Source of the DNA: JACCVG01 sp034664165
Lineage (GTDB): Bacteria; Actinomycetota; Thermoleophilia; Solirubrobacterales; Thermoleophilaceae
Assembly: GCA_034664165.1 (NCBI GenBank)
Contig: JAXDIE010000139.1
Coordinates: 1 to 40,790 of the forward strand
Reading direction: 5' to 3'
Length of the DNA: 40,790 bases
Part shown: piece by piece, positions 14,550 to 23,367 of the stretch
Layout: the number at the start of each line of letters is the position of its first letter
Position numbering within the stretch: the first letter of the stretch is position 1
Notes under the pieces: generated by a model
What the model saw: the letters and a program-made list of their open reading frames with translations, nothing else
Told to the model about the DNA's origin: nothing
The model's database searches: none
Translations under genes and position numbers: made by a program

Positions 14550-16283
14550 ATGACCACCATCGCGCCCAGCATCGGGCTACTCAATCCAGCCAGCTTCGAC
14601 GGATCAGACTTCGATCCTGAAACCCAGCGCGTCTTCCGCGCCACGATCGAATGGTTCGAGGCCAAGGGCAAGACAGCGGTCACCGCGGACCTCTACAGCG
14701 ACGCCTGGTACGCGGACTTCATCGACTTCCTCGCGCGCGAGCGCGTGTTCGCGACGCTGCTCACCCCGGCACGGGACGGTGGCGGAGCTCCCGAGAAGCG
14801 CTGGGACACCGCCCGCAACGCCGTCTTCAACGAGATCCTCGGCTTCTATGGGCTGCCCTACTGGTACGCCTGGCAGGTCACGATTCTCGGCCTCGGGCCG
14901 ATCTGGCAGTCGGACAACGACGCCGCGCGTGCCCGCGCCGCCGGCTTGCTTGACGAAGGTGCGATCTTCGCCTTCGGCCTGTCCGAGCGCGACCACGGCG
15001 CCGACATCTATTCGACCGACATGATCCTGACCCCGGACGGCGACGGCTTCGTCGCCAACGGTGGCAAGTACTACATCGGCAACGGCAACCTGGCGGGCAT
15101 GGTCTCGGTCTTCGGCCGCCGCGCCGACGTCGAGGGACCGGCCGGGTACGTCTTCTTCGCCGCCGACAGCACGCACCCCGCCTACAAGCTGCTGAAGAAC
15201 GTTGTCCCGGGCCAGATGTACGTGAGCTCGTTCGAGCTCGAGGGCTATCCGGTGCGGGCAGAGGACGTCCTGCACACGGGCGTCGAGGCGTTCGAGGCCG
15301 CTCTCAATACGATCAACGTCGGCAAGTTCAACCTCGGGTTCTGCGCGATCGGGATGTGCGAGCACTGCTTCTACGAGACCGTTACGCAGGCCGAGAACCG
15401 AATTCTCTTCGGCAAGCGCGTAACGGAGTTCGGCCAGGTACGGCGCATCCTCGGCGAGGCATACACCCGCCTGCTGGCGGCAAAGCTATACGGAGCGCGC
15501 GCGGTCGACTACGTCCGCTCGGCCAGCCGCGAGGACCGTCGCTACCTGCTCTACACCCCGATCAACAAGATGCAGGTGACGACCGAGGGGGAGCGCATCA
15601 TCCGGCTGCTCGCCGAGGTCATCTCCGCGAAGGGCTTCGAGCGCGACAGCTACTTCATGGGCGCCAAGAACGGGATCGACGGCCTGCCAAAGCTCGAGGG
15701 CACTGTGCACGTGAACCGGGCGCTGACACTCAAGTTCCTGCCTGGGTACCTCTTCGGCACGGAGTCGCTGGAGGCGCCGCCGCCGCGCCGCGACCCCGAC
15801 GACGACGCCTTCCTCTTCGCTCAGGGCCCGACGCGAGGGCTCAGCAAGATCGTCTTTCCCGAGTGGCGGAAGGCATTCGACGAGTTCGCCGAGCTAGCCA
15901 ACGTCGCGATCTTCCGCGAGCAGGCAGAGGCCTTCGTCGCGATGCTCGCGGAGGCGCCCCTGACGCAGGAGCAGATGACCGGGGACCTCGACTTCCAGCA
16001 GTCGCTGTCCCAGCTATTCACGCTGATCCCTTATGCGCAGCTGATCCTCGAGCAGGCGCAACTCGAAGACACCCCCGGCCAGATCGTCGAGGCCATTTTC
16101 GAAACCCTCGTCCGCGACTTCAGCGCGACTGCGATCGAGATGCACGGCAAGGCTTCGTCAACAGACGCGCAGCAGGAGTGGGCGCTCGGAGTGATTCGCA
16201 AGCCTGCGATCGACGAAGTCCGGGCCGGGCTGGTCGACGCCGAGGTCCGGGCACTCGCCGGCGCCTACGTGATGCCCGACTGA
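14550..16283 (+). CDS. Acyl-CoA dehydrogenase, long form
   Basis: A 577-residue FAD enzyme that introduces a 2,3-double bond into an acyl-CoA. The middle domain carries FAFGLSERDHGADIYST and GKYYIGNGNLAGMVSVFG; the C-terminal helical domain has FGKRVTEFGQVRRILGEAYTRLLAAKLY. E383 in GLPKLEGTVHVN aligns with the catalytic base of the EGT motif. The family is usually about 380-400 residues; here the N-terminal domain is extended and about 170 residues follow the catalytic motif, as in very-long-chain or actinobacterial long forms. Substrate unknown. No partner electron-transfer flavoprotein is nearby; the next gene is a co-directional FAD monooxygenase. Confidence 0.88.
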   Translation: MTTIAPSIGLLNPASFDGSDFDPETQRVFRATIEWFEAKGKTAVTADLYSDAWYADFIDFLARERVFATLLTPARDGGGAPEKRWDTARNAVFNEILGFYGLPYWYAWQVTILGLGPIWQSDNDAARARAAGLLDEGAIFAFGLSERDHGADIYSTDMILTPDGDGFVANGGKYYIGNGNLAGMVSVFGRRADVEGPAGYVFFAADSTHPAYKLLKNVVPGQMYVSSFELEGYPVRAEDVLHTGVEAFEAALNTINVGKFNLGFCAIGMCEHCFYETVTQAENRILFGKRVTEFGQVRRILGEAYTRLLAAKLYGARAVDYVRSASREDRRYLLYTPINKMQVTTEGERIIRLLAEVISAKGFERDSYFMGAKNGIDGLPKLEGTVHVNRALTLKFLPGYLFGTESLEAPPPRRDPDDDAFLFAQGPTRGLSKIVFPEWRKAFDEFAELANVAIFREQAEAFVAMLAEAPLTQEQMTGDLDFQQSLSQLFTLIPYAQLILEQAQLEDTPGQIVEAIFETLVRDFSATAIEMHGKASSTDAQQEWALGVIRKPAIDEVRAGLVDAEVRALAGAYVMPD

Positions 16284-16318
16284 ACAACGGACAGGAGCGG
16301 ACCCAGCCGGAGTCGGGA

Positions 16319-16324
16319 TAGGTT
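16319..16324 (+). promoter_or_regulatory. -10 box TAGGTT before the FAD monooxygenase
   Basis: TAGGTT stands 6 nt before ATG 16331 and there is no ribosome-binding sequence in between, so the gene may have its own leaderless transcript rather than relying on the dehydrogenase promoter. Confidence 0.4.
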
Positions 16325-16330
16325 CTCCCA

Positions 16331-17701
16331 ATGCGCTTCGTCGTCGCCGGTGGCGGTGTTGCCGGGCTCGCGTCGGCCCTGGCCGTGGCGCGCGCGGGTC
16401 ACGAGGCCGTCGTCCTCGAACGAGATGTGGTCGATCCTGGAATCCCTCCAACAGCTGCCTTCGACGTCGACCGGCGGGGAATCCCCCACTACCTCCAGCC
16501 GCATGCATTTCTCCCGCGCGGGCGACAGCTGCTGAGGACACGGGCGCGTGATGTCCTGGAAGCTCTCCTTGAAGCCGGGGCTGAGCAGCAGGACCTGACC
16601 CAGGGACTGAGCGGCCCGGCCGAGCCGGGTGATGAGGACCTCGTCTACCTATGGGCCCGGCGACCCATGATCGAGTGGGCGCTTCGCCGAGCCGTGGCCG
16701 CCGAGCCGGGCATCGAGCTGCGTTCGGGAGTTCAGGTGAGCGGCCTCCTGCAGAGCGGGAACGGCGTCGCGCGCGCGGAGGGAGTGGCAACAGAGGGCGG
16801 TGAACCGGCGCTCGGTGACCTCGTCATCGACGCTCTGGGCCGTTACCGCTGCCCGCCCGAATGGCCGCGCGCGGCCGGGGAGCCCTCGGACTCCGGGGCG
16901 GTGTACTACTGCCGCTACTTCCAGCTGGAGGACGGCGTCCAGCATCTCGAGGCTCCGATCCTGAATCCGCGCGGTGACCTGGGCTACATGGGGTTCAACG
17001 TCTTCCGCGGCGACAATCGGACCTTTGCGGTGATCCTCCTGGCACCCGCAGCCGACCATGATCTGAGAGTGCTCCGGCACGAGCGGGCATGGGAAACAGC
17101 ATGCAGCTCGATCACACCGCTCGACCAGATGACATCGGCGGAGTACGGCCGGCCGATCACCGGCGTCATGCCGATGGGCGGCTTGATGAACGTCGACAGG
17201 ACCGGCGATCCGGGCGTCGGGGGAATCGTCGCGGTGGGCGACGGCTTCTGCCACACGGATCCGGCGTTTGCCTACGGGCTCTCTTTCTCCCTGGCGCACG
17301 CGTTCGCGCTCGCCGACGCGGCCGCCGAGGCTCCCGACGTGGATGCCGTCTCGGAGCGTTACCGGGCGAGCGCAGGACCGGAGGCCCGCGAGCGTCATGA
17401 GCTCGTGCGACTCACCGACGAGGCGCGCTCGCGCCGCTGGAGCGGAGAAAGCCTTGCGGTCGGCCGTAGCGATGGCTGCTATCCGCTGTTCTCGTTCGTG
17501 GGCGCGCTGGCGGCCTCGCCGCACGACGATCACGTCCTACGACGGACGATCCGCCGGATCGGCCTCCTGGATCCCCTCGCCGTCTTCGACAACGACCACG
17601 ACCTTCACGGGCGCATCGAGGCGATTCTGGACCGACTCGGGCCACCACAGCCGCCGGGGCCGCCGCGCGAGCTGCTGCTGGACCGCTGCAGTCGTGCGTG
17701 A
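16331..17701 (+). CDS. FAD-dependent monooxygenase / oxidoreductase
   Basis: A 456-residue flavoprotein of the p-hydroxybenzoate-hydroxylase type. The Rossmann motif is at residues 4-33 (VVAGGGVAGLASALAVARAG, VVLERD). A second FAD motif is IVAVGDGFCHTDPAFAYGLS (about 296-315), the GD-x(n)-P-x-x-x-x-G element that binds the pyrophosphate. RPMIEWALRR corresponds to the usual R-x-x-L-x-x-x-L segment. It would hydroxylate or epoxidise an organic substrate using NAD(P)H and O2; geranylgeranyl-reductase-like use is an alternative. The substrate is not indicated. It follows the acyl-CoA dehydrogenase by 47 bp. Confidence 0.83.
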   Translation: MRFVVAGGGVAGLASALAVARAGHEAVVLERDVVDPGIPPTAAFDVDRRGIPHYLQPHAFLPRGRQLLRTRARDVLEALLEAGAEQQDLTQGLSGPAEPGDEDLVYLWARRPMIEWALRRAVAAEPGIELRSGVQVSGLLQSGNGVARAEGVATEGGEPALGDLVIDALGRYRCPPEWPRAAGEPSDSGAVYYCRYFQLEDGVQHLEAPILNPRGDLGYMGFNVFRGDNRTFAVILLAPAADHDLRVLRHERAWETACSSITPLDQMTSAEYGRPITGVMPMGGLMNVDRTGDPGVGGIVAVGDGFCHTDPAFAYGLSFSLAHAFALADAAAEAPDVDAVSERYRASAGPEARERHELVRLTDEARSRRWSGESLAVGRSDGCYPLFSFVGALAASPHDDHVLRRTIRRIGLLDPLAVFDNDHDLHGRIEAILDRLGPPQPPGPPRELLLDRCSRA

Positions 17702-17726
17702 CTGGCCGAGCGCGCCTGGAAGGTCA

Positions 17727-17744
17727 GGTGTGGGAACCCACACC
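17727..17744. promoter_or_regulatory. 8-bp inverted repeat with 2-bp centre
   Basis: GGTGTGGG-AA-CCCACACC lies 25 bp after the stop of the FAD monooxygenase and about 80 bp before the next gene. It may be a terminator hairpin of the upstream gene (a 2-nt loop is tight) or a protein-binding site for the downstream secreted-protein gene. Confidence 0.45.
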
Positions 17745-17823
17745 CCAGGGGGGCTTTCAGCTCTTTACGCGTCGGGGGAAGCTGGCCTTACCAGCCAAGA
17801 CTTGCCTACCGAGGGAGCCCCGA

Positions 17824-18159
17824 ATGCCCAGCGCCACCAAGATCCGCACCGCCGTCATCGTCGCCGCAGCAGCCTGCAGCCTGTCGGCGATCGCGCTCCC
17901 GGGCGTCGCCCAGGCACGGCCCCTCTCCGATTGCCGTACTCCCGACGGCACGGCGGTGGCGAACCACAGCGAGCTCGTCGTCTACAGCCCCGGTGGCCAG
18001 CACAAGACCGTCTACGCCTGTAACGACGCGGTGCTCTGCACCAGCAACTACACGTTCAGGCCCGACCCGAAGCTCGGCAAGTGGCATCTGGACTCCAGCT
18101 CATGCGTGCGAGCCGGCGACCAGATCGCTCCGGTCGACGCCCAGCTGAGTAGCCCCTAG
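17824..18159 (+). CDS. Small secreted protein, unknown
   Basis: A 111-residue exported protein with a signal peptide (MPSATKIRTAVIVAAAACSLSAIALPGVAQA). The mature part of about 80 residues has four cysteines (DCRTP, YACND, LCTSN, SCVRA) suited to two disulfides and several Tyr/Val strands (SELVVYSPG, HKTVYACND). GAGGGAG lies upstream of ATG. The 122-bp gap before it contains the inverted repeat at 17727-17744. I do not recognise the family; small Cys-containing exported proteins of this type are frequent in Thermoleophilia. Confidence 0.75.
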   Translation: MPSATKIRTAVIVAAAACSLSAIALPGVAQARPLSDCRTPDGTAVANHSELVVYSPGGQHKTVYACNDAVLCTSNYTFRPDPKLGKWHLDSSSCVRAGDQIAPVDAQLSSP

Positions 18160-18201
18160 CTTTGACGCAGCGTCGGCGCCACAAGCGCCAACGTGGGCGC
18201 C

Positions 18202-18624
18202 TCATCGACGGCGGATGATCGCGCTCGAGGAGTCGAGGAGCGAGTCGAGGTAGACCACCTCGATCCCATGCTCGGCGCAGATCTCCAGCTCCGGGGCGGG
18301 CAGGCGACCCTCCCAGTCGGCACCCTTGGCGTAGAAGCGCGGGCGCAGCTCTGCCAGGACGTCGACGGTGGTCCCGCCGGCGAGATGCGTGAAGCTGATG
18401 AACCGGATGGAGTCGACCACGCGCCCGCGCTGCGCCTGCGTGAGGAGCACTGGGTGCTTGGCGGCGATCCACTCGTCCGGCGCCAGGTTGCACAGCACCG
18501 GCAGCCCCAGGCCGGCGGCCTGCTCGAAGTACTCGATGTGTCCGTGGTGAAGCGGATCGAACCCGCCATCGACCATCGAGACCTGCCCGCGGTGGATGTG
18601 GAGGTCGGCTGTCTCTATCAGCAT
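18202..18624 (-). CDS. Sugar-phosphate nucleotidyltransferase (HldE-C/TagD-like)
   Basis: A 140-residue cytidylyltransferase-fold enzyme. GGFDPLHHGHIEYFEQA (20-36) contains the H-x-G-H nucleotide motif; RPRFYAKGADW (about 94-104) and the C-terminal SSSAIIRR match the KG-(A/G)-D and I-S/S-S-(T/A)-x-I-R elements of the family. It would join a sugar or polyol phosphate to ATP or CTP, giving for example ADP-heptose or CDP-glycerol. The lone domain (no kinase fused) and the transketolase two genes away make a heptose route thinkable. It starts 4 bp after the stop of the glycosyltransferase-like gene, so both are one operon. Confidence 0.8.
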   Translation of the reverse strand: MLIETADLHIHRGQVSMVDGGFDPLHHGHIEYFEQAAGLGLPVLCNLAPDEWIAAKHPVLLTQAQRGRVVDSIRFISFTHLAGGTTVDVLAELRPRFYAKGADWEGRLPAPELEICAEHGIEVVYLDSLLDSSSAIIRRR

Positions 18625-18628
18625 CGGC

Positions 18629-19693
18629 TCACCTGTCTCGATTGGACCACACCGAGGCGCTCACCGCTGCCTGGGAGGCATCCGCCGTGTGCTCGACCCG
18701 CCAATCGCTCTTCAACCGTCCCGCGGCAACCCGGAGCACCTCGACGTGGGCCGGGTTGAAGTTACGCTCCGAGAACACCGTGGCCGAGGGGACCCCGAGG
18801 AGCGGGGCAAGGTAGGAAAACCCGCCGTAGGTGCCCACGAGCGCCTGGGCACCAGCGATCGCGGCAGTCTGGACCGCGAGGTTGGTCCTGGGCCCCTCGG
18901 CGGCGGGGAGCGGCCAAACACCGGGGAGGTCTTCGGCCGAAAGTGCGTCGTGGTCGTCGAAATCGAACGAGCTGGGCAACAGGACGACCTCGCCGCCCTT
19001 TGCGAGCTCACCAACCAAATCCCTCAAGTACGTGCGGTTGGCCGCGGTGTCGGGGAGACAGCTGCTGAAGTAGGGCTTGACCACGACATACGGTGCGTCG
19101 GGCAGGCCGGCGGGCCGGTCTGGAGGCTCGAGCCGCGCGTAGGAGGCGCTGTCGAGCACGGTCTCGAGCGGGCGTTCGCCCGCCCAGAAGTACCGCAGCC
19201 GGGAGAAGAGCAGTGAAGGGTGGAGAACGACGGGCTCACCCCCGTGGGCCCTGGGTGCCCGCGCCAGCACCTCCCGGTCGAACGCGAGCTCGACCAGCTG
19301 CTTGCTGTCACCCGCCTCGCGCCTGCGCTCCTTCAGCCGCTGCCGGTATTCCTCGGGCGAGTAAAGGTCAAAGAGGTCTACGTAGCCGTCGGCAATGCCC
19401 CGGTACCAGGACTCGGCGCCGCCGCGGGAGATGGCGGTCACCCGTGCGGGGTCGATCCCGTGGCCGCCCAGGATGCTTCGCAGGAACGGAATCCAATAGA
19501 GAAGCTCGAATCCGACCTCCCCCATGAAAGGCCCGACAACCACCGGAGCCCCGGTCTTCCCCGCCCTGGCCAGCTGTGCGCGCGTCAACCTGGCGCCGCC
19601 GCGGATCCGCATCTCGCGGGCCACGGCCTCGGCGATCAAGACCGGAGAACGCCGGTCTCGCAGGCGGCGCAGATGGGGCCCGACCGTCGTCAT
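18629..19693 (-). CDS. GT-B-like transferase, 'GEVGFELLYW' family
   Basis: A 354-residue cytoplasmic protein whose key blocks are VVVGPFMGEVGFELLYWIPF (about 51-70), AISRGGAESWYRGIADGYVDL (about 87-107) and a C-terminal VGTYGGFSYLAPLLGVPSATVF. The last is the usual GT-B donor-site pattern in which a G-x-x-G-G-x-x-x-x-x-P-L-L element precedes a strand. The same three blocks form the C-terminal half of the 801-residue protein at 26543-28948. It probably transfers a sugar in glycan assembly; donor unknown. Divergent from transketolase by 29 bp, with TAGCCT 8 nt before its ATG. Confidence 0.72.
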   Translation of the reverse strand: MTTVGPHLRRLRDRRSPVLIAEAVAREMRIRGGARLTRAQLARAGKTGAPVVVGPFMGEVGFELLYWIPFLRSILGGHGIDPARVTAISRGGAESWYRGIADGYVDLFDLYSPEEYRQRLKERRREAGDSKQLVELAFDREVLARAPRAHGGEPVVLHPSLLFSRLRYFWAGERPLETVLDSASYARLEPPDRPAGLPDAPYVVVKPYFSSCLPDTAANRTYLRDLVGELAKGGEVVLLPSSFDFDDHDALSAEDLPGVWPLPAAEGPRTNLAVQTAAIAGAQALVGTYGGFSYLAPLLGVPSATVFSERNFNPAHVEVLRVAAGRLKSDWRVEHTADASQAAVSASVWSNRDR

Positions 19694-19701
19694 CCCGCTG
19701 C

Positions 19702-19711
19702 AGGCTAACGT
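19702..19711. promoter_or_regulatory. Overlapping divergent -10 boxes (GT / transketolase)
   Basis: The 29-bp gap between the two divergent start codons contains AGGCTAACGT. Minus strand: TAGCCT (19707-19702), 8 nt before the glycosyltransferase ATG. Plus strand: TAACGT (19706-19711), 11 nt before the transketolase ATG. Neither gene has a ribosome-binding sequence. Confidence 0.5.
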
Positions 19712-19722
19712 CCGCCCTGGTT

Positions 19723-21615
19723 ATGAGGTTGTCCTACATAGGGCCGAACGAGCTTTTACGGATCCGGGGCCTCGACGCCGACCCTGTGACACGCGCATCG
19801 GCCTTCGCCGACGCCTGCCGGATCAACACCCTCTACATGATCCGCCGAGCCGGGTCCGGACACCTCGGCACCAGCTTCAGCTGCATGGACATCGTGTCCT
19901 GGCTGCACCTGGAGGCGATGGGGCCGGGCGACCGCTATTTCTCCTCCAAGGGTCACGATGCCCCGGGCCTGTACTCGGTCCTGATCGGCCTCGAGCGCCT
20001 GGATTTCGACCTGATCCATCGTCTGCGGCGCCTGGGCGGGCTTCCGGGACACCCGGACGTGCCGAGCACTCCCGAGGTTCACACCAACACCGGCTCCCTT
20101 GGCATGGGCATATCCAAGGCCCGGGGCTTCGTGCTCGCCGACCGCGCGCTGGGCCGGCCGCGCAGCCAGGTATTCGTGCTGACCGGCGATGGCGAGTTGC
20201 AGGAGGGCCAGTTCTGGGAGTCGCTCCAACCGACCGCGAACCGGGGGCTCGGGGAGATCACCGTGATCGTTGACCACAACAAGCTGCAGTCCGATACCTG
20301 GGTGTCCGAGGTGAGTGACCTCGGGGACCTGGTGCGCAAGGTGGAGGCCTTTGGCTGGGCCGCGGCCAGAACCGACGGCAACGACCTGGCCGCTTTCTCG
20401 ACCTGCCTGGCGGATCTCCGCGACCGCGCGCCCGACACTCCCCGCCTGATCGTCGCCGACACCCTGAAGGGAGCCGGAGTGGGCTTTATGGAGCCCCACG
20501 AACTGCCGGTCGCCGGCGACTCGCTCTACGGCTTCCACTCCGGGGCCCCGAGCCCGGAGGAGTACGCCGAAGCACTCGAGGAACTGCTCGGCCGCCTGTC
20601 ACGGCGGCTCGGGGAACTGGGTGCCGGCCAGGTCGAGCTCGAAGTGGTGGAGATCGAGGCACTGCGATCGCCCGAGAACCCCCAGAGACTGATCGACGCG
20701 TATTCGCGGGCGCTGGTGGACGCGGGCGGGCGCCGGAGGGACCTGGTGGCGCTCGACGGTGATCTCGCCCTCGATACCGGTCTGCTCGCGTTCCGGGCGA
20801 AGTTCCCCGAGCGCTTCGTGGAGTGCGGGATAGCGGAGCAGGACATGGTCTCCCAGGCCGGGGCCATGGCCCTCGCCGGCCTGCTGCCGGTCGTGCACTC
20901 GTTCGCCTGCTTCCTGACAACCCGGCCCAACGAGCAGATCTACAACAACGCCACGGAGGGCACGAAGGTCATCTACACGGGCTCTCTGGCCGGGCTGGTC
21001 CCCGGCGGCCCAGGCCATTCCCACCAGTCGGTCCGCGACATCTCCGCGATGGGCGCCATGCCGGGCATGGCCCTGATCGAGCCGGGCAGCGAGCTCGAGG
21101 TCGAACAGGCCGTAGCCTGGGCAGTGGACCAGGCCGACGGGCCGGTGTACATACGCCTGGTGTCCGTGCCCTGGGAGGTTCCGTTCGAGCCCGCCGGTGA
21201 CTCCCTTGTTCCCGGCCGCGGGAACGTGATCCGCGACGGCCGGGACGTGATGCTCGTGGCCTATGGGCCGGTCATGCTCGCCGAGGCGCACGCCGCCTGC
21301 GACCTGGCGGCGGCGGACGGCGTCGACGCGGGCCTGATCGCCCTTCCCTGGCTCCGCGATATCGACGGCGAGTGGCTCGCGTCGGCAGCGGGCGGCGCCG
21401 CACTGCTTGCCATCGACAACCACTACCTGGCCGGCGGACAGGGCCAGGCGATCCTCACAGCCCTGGCTGATGCTGGAGCAGATGTTCGGGTCCGCCTGGC
21501 GGGCGTGACGGCCGTGCCGGTGTGCGGCACCAACCCCGAGGTGCTGGAGGCCCATGCCCTCGACGCCCGAGGGATCGCAGCCAGGCTTACTTCGGGATCA
21601 GCAGCAGATTCGTGA
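19723..21615 (+). CDS. Transketolase, one-chain form of the split type
   Basis: A 630-residue TPP enzyme with both halves. N-terminal half: GSGHLGTSFSCMDIVSWLHL, DRYFSSKGHDAPGLYSVL, NTGSLGMGISKA and the TPP motif TGDGELQEGQFWESL with N downstream (about 153-190). C-terminal half from about 330: LDGDLALDTG, the proton-relay glutamate in VECGIAEQDMVSQAGAMAL (about 367) and PGGPGHSHQSVRDISAM. The SGH-x-G-x-S-x-S start is that of two-subunit transketolases, here fused. It moves two-carbon ketol units; in a glycan locus it may supply sedoheptulose-7-phosphate or build a branched sugar. Its 3' end overlaps the convergent FkbM gene by 29 bp. Confidence 0.88.
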   Translation: MRLSYIGPNELLRIRGLDADPVTRASAFADACRINTLYMIRRAGSGHLGTSFSCMDIVSWLHLEAMGPGDRYFSSKGHDAPGLYSVLIGLERLDFDLIHRLRRLGGLPGHPDVPSTPEVHTNTGSLGMGISKARGFVLADRALGRPRSQVFVLTGDGELQEGQFWESLQPTANRGLGEITVIVDHNKLQSDTWVSEVSDLGDLVRKVEAFGWAAARTDGNDLAAFSTCLADLRDRAPDTPRLIVADTLKGAGVGFMEPHELPVAGDSLYGFHSGAPSPEEYAEALEELLGRLSRRLGELGAGQVELEVVEIEALRSPENPQRLIDAYSRALVDAGGRRRDLVALDGDLALDTGLLAFRAKFPERFVECGIAEQDMVSQAGAMALAGLLPVVHSFACFLTTRPNEQIYNNATEGTKVIYTGSLAGLVPGGPGHSHQSVRDISAMGAMPGMALIEPGSELEVEQAVAWAVDQADGPVYIRLVSVPWEVPFEPAGDSLVPGRGNVIRDGRDVMLVAYGPVMLAEAHAACDLAAADGVDAGLIALPWLRDIDGEWLASAAGGAALLAIDNHYLAGGQGQAILTALADAGADVRVRLAGVTAVPVCGTNPEVLEAHALDARGIAARLTSGSAADS

Positions 21616-22591
21616 AGCGGTCGCCGAGGTCGCGGGCGATCGAATCGATCTCAGCCGTGGGCCGCACGTCAGGGTTCTTGCCGGCGCCGGCCCGCAGGTC
21701 AACGAGTCCCGAGAACCCTTCGCGCACGAGCGCCTGCATCCGCGCAAGCCCGTCAGGCGTCTCCCGGAGGTGGTCGGGCGAAAACTCGACCACCATCGGC
21801 GCGCGATGCGCGATCAGCTGCCGAGCGCCCTCGAGCACCAGCGGCTCGTGTCCCTGGACGTCCATCCAGACAAGGCCCACGTCCTCGATGGAGACCTCAC
21901 CACGGTCGATCAGCGAGTCCAGACGGCTGAGCCGGATCTCCCTGACCTTCTGGTCCGCCCCACCGAGCACGACCGCCGTGGAGCCACTCGCTCCGGGGCG
22001 CCCGCTGGACCGACCCAATCCGTCGACGTCCGAGAGGCCTCCCAGCACCTGCACGTTCTCTTCAAGGCCGTTCAGGATGATGTTCATCTCCAACAGGCGA
22101 CGGTTCGGCGGATGCACCTCCGCGGCGATGGCGCGGCGAAAGCCGTAGGCCACGATGCCGCCGATCGCAACCGTCCCGATATTGGCGCCGATATCCACGA
22201 TTGCGCAGCCTTCGGGCACGGGGCGGCCGAGCCGACCGAGGATGTCCTTGACGATCGGGATCTGATTCGCGGCGTAGGTCCGCTCCGCGAAGAGCCGCCG
22301 CGAGATCGAGGGATCACTCGTGTCCACGATGTACGAGCCCTCCGGTGTCTCGACCCCCAGATACGGCGCGAACGCGTCCGCGGAATCGAAGTACTCGAGG
22401 CGTTGCATCTCGTCGTGGATGAGCTCGGCCCTCCGCAGACGGTCCTCGATGCTCCGTTGCTTCTGGAGGGCGTGCAGCCGTTTGGCCTCGGCCACCTGGG
22501 CCTTCCCCGCGGCCGCTTCCGACTTGGCGCGCGCGTTCTGCGCCTTGCGGGCGCGTTCCTGCTCCTCACTGCGCCCGGGCTCCGGGGTCAT
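21587..22591 (-). CDS. FkbM family methyltransferase
   Basis: A 334-residue SAM-dependent methyltransferase. Residues about 5-65 are a charged, Ala/Lys/Arg-rich helix, likely a coiled coil. The catalytic domain has motif I CAIVDIGANIGTVAIGG, the acidic E-V-H-P after it, and the FkbM hallmark LVWMDVQGHEPLVLEGA followed by VVEFSPDHLRETPDG. FkbM enzymes O-methylate hydroxyl groups, often on polysaccharides or polyketides, so it probably methylates a sugar here. The ATG overlaps the TGA of the upstream methyltransferase (ATGA), so translation is coupled; its 3' end overlaps transketolase. Confidence 0.87.
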   Translation of the reverse strand: MTPEPGRSEEQERARKAQNARAKSEAAAGKAQVAEAKRLHALQKQRSIEDRLRRAELIHDEMQRLEYFDSADAFAPYLGVETPEGSYIVDTSDPSISRRLFAERTYAANQIPIVKDILGRLGRPVPEGCAIVDIGANIGTVAIGGIVAYGFRRAIAAEVHPPNRRLLEMNIILNGLEENVQVLGGLSDVDGLGRSSGRPGASGSTAVVLGGADQKVREIRLSRLDSLIDRGEVSIEDVGLVWMDVQGHEPLVLEGARQLIAHRAPMVVEFSPDHLRETPDGLARMQALVREGFSGLVDLRAGAGKNPDVRPTAEIDSIARDLGDRFTNLLLIPK

Positions 22592-23343
22592 CCGACCTCC
22601 ACCAGCCACGAGGCGAACATCTCGACGGGCGGGCGCCCGTCCGTCGCGTGAACAGTGAGCCCCCGCGCGCCGAAGAACTCGTCGACTGCGCGCTTGACCC
22701 CGAAGTCGCCCTGTGCGAACTGGCCGTCGGCGTAGTCGTGCCCAGACATGATTCCGCCGCTGCGAACCTTTGGAAACCAGGCCTCGAGGTCCTGCCTGAC
22801 CGAGTCGTAGTCGTGCCGGGCGTCGATGTAGACGAAGTCGAGGGTCGCATCCTCGACTCGGGACGCACCTTCCAGGGAGGTCATCCGCCAGATCTGGCTG
22901 CGGGGTCCATATGGCGCGAGAGTCTCACATGTGCGCCCGTAGAACTCTTCGTGCCTGCCCTGCTCGACGTTGGCCCGGTCCACGTATGCATCCGGCTCCG
23001 CCTCCAGCCACGGATCGATCGAGATCAATTGCTCTCCATCCCAATTGGAAAGCAGGAGGTCGGAGAAGCGGCCGACCTTCACGCCGACCTCGACGCCCCG
23101 GCCCGTCAACCCCCTGCGATTGAGGACCACCGGAATCTCGTCGCGGTCGGGGACCCGGGCCAAGCTTCGGCTGTAGTGGCGGCGAAAGCGCATGTTGAAA
23201 GCGCGATGAACCCTCCGGCGTGCACGTTGGCGGCCCTTGGCCATTCCACGCCGGCGCTTCTGGGCGCGCTTCTTCCAACGCAGCCAACGCTTCCGCCAGG
23301 TTCGCGCGCGTTTGTTGATTCTGACCCGGCTCGGTTTGACCAC
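22588..23343 (-). CDS. Class I SAM methyltransferase with very basic N-terminus
   Basis: A 251-residue methyltransferase. The catalytic part begins near residue 75: RGVEVGVKVGRFSDLLLSNW is motif I, and LDFVYIDARHDYDSVRQDLEAW with VRSGGIMSGHDYADG are the typical later motifs of the Methyltransf_24 group found in glycan loci. Residues 1-60 are remarkable, with about half Arg/Lys. They may bind nucleic acid or anionic lipid; alternatively the real start is Met34 or Met51. The GTG is 24 bp from the divergent glycosyltransferase start, with TACGAT 11 nt upstream. Confidence 0.8.
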   Translation of the reverse strand: MVKPSRVRINKRARTWRKRWLRWKKRAQKRRRGMAKGRQRARRRVHRAFNMRFRRHYSRSLARVPDRDEIPVVLNRRGLTGRGVEVGVKVGRFSDLLLSNWDGEQLISIDPWLEAEPDAYVDRANVEQGRHEEFYGRTCETLAPYGPRSQIWRMTSLEGASRVEDATLDFVYIDARHDYDSVRQDLEAWFPKVRSGGIMSGHDYADGQFAQGDFGVKRAVDEFFGARGLTVHATDGRPPVEMFASWLVEVG

Positions 23344-23353
23344 AGCGACGGGT

Positions 23354-23360
23354 TATCGTA
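23354..23360. promoter_or_regulatory. Overlapping divergent -10 boxes (methyltransferase / GT)
   Basis: The 24-bp gap contains TATCGTA. Plus strand: TATCGT (23354-23359), 8 nt before the glycosyltransferase ATG. Minus strand: TACGAT (23360-23355), 11 nt before the methyltransferase GTG. The two boxes share five base pairs. Confidence 0.5.
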
Positions 23361-23367
23361 GAACCGG

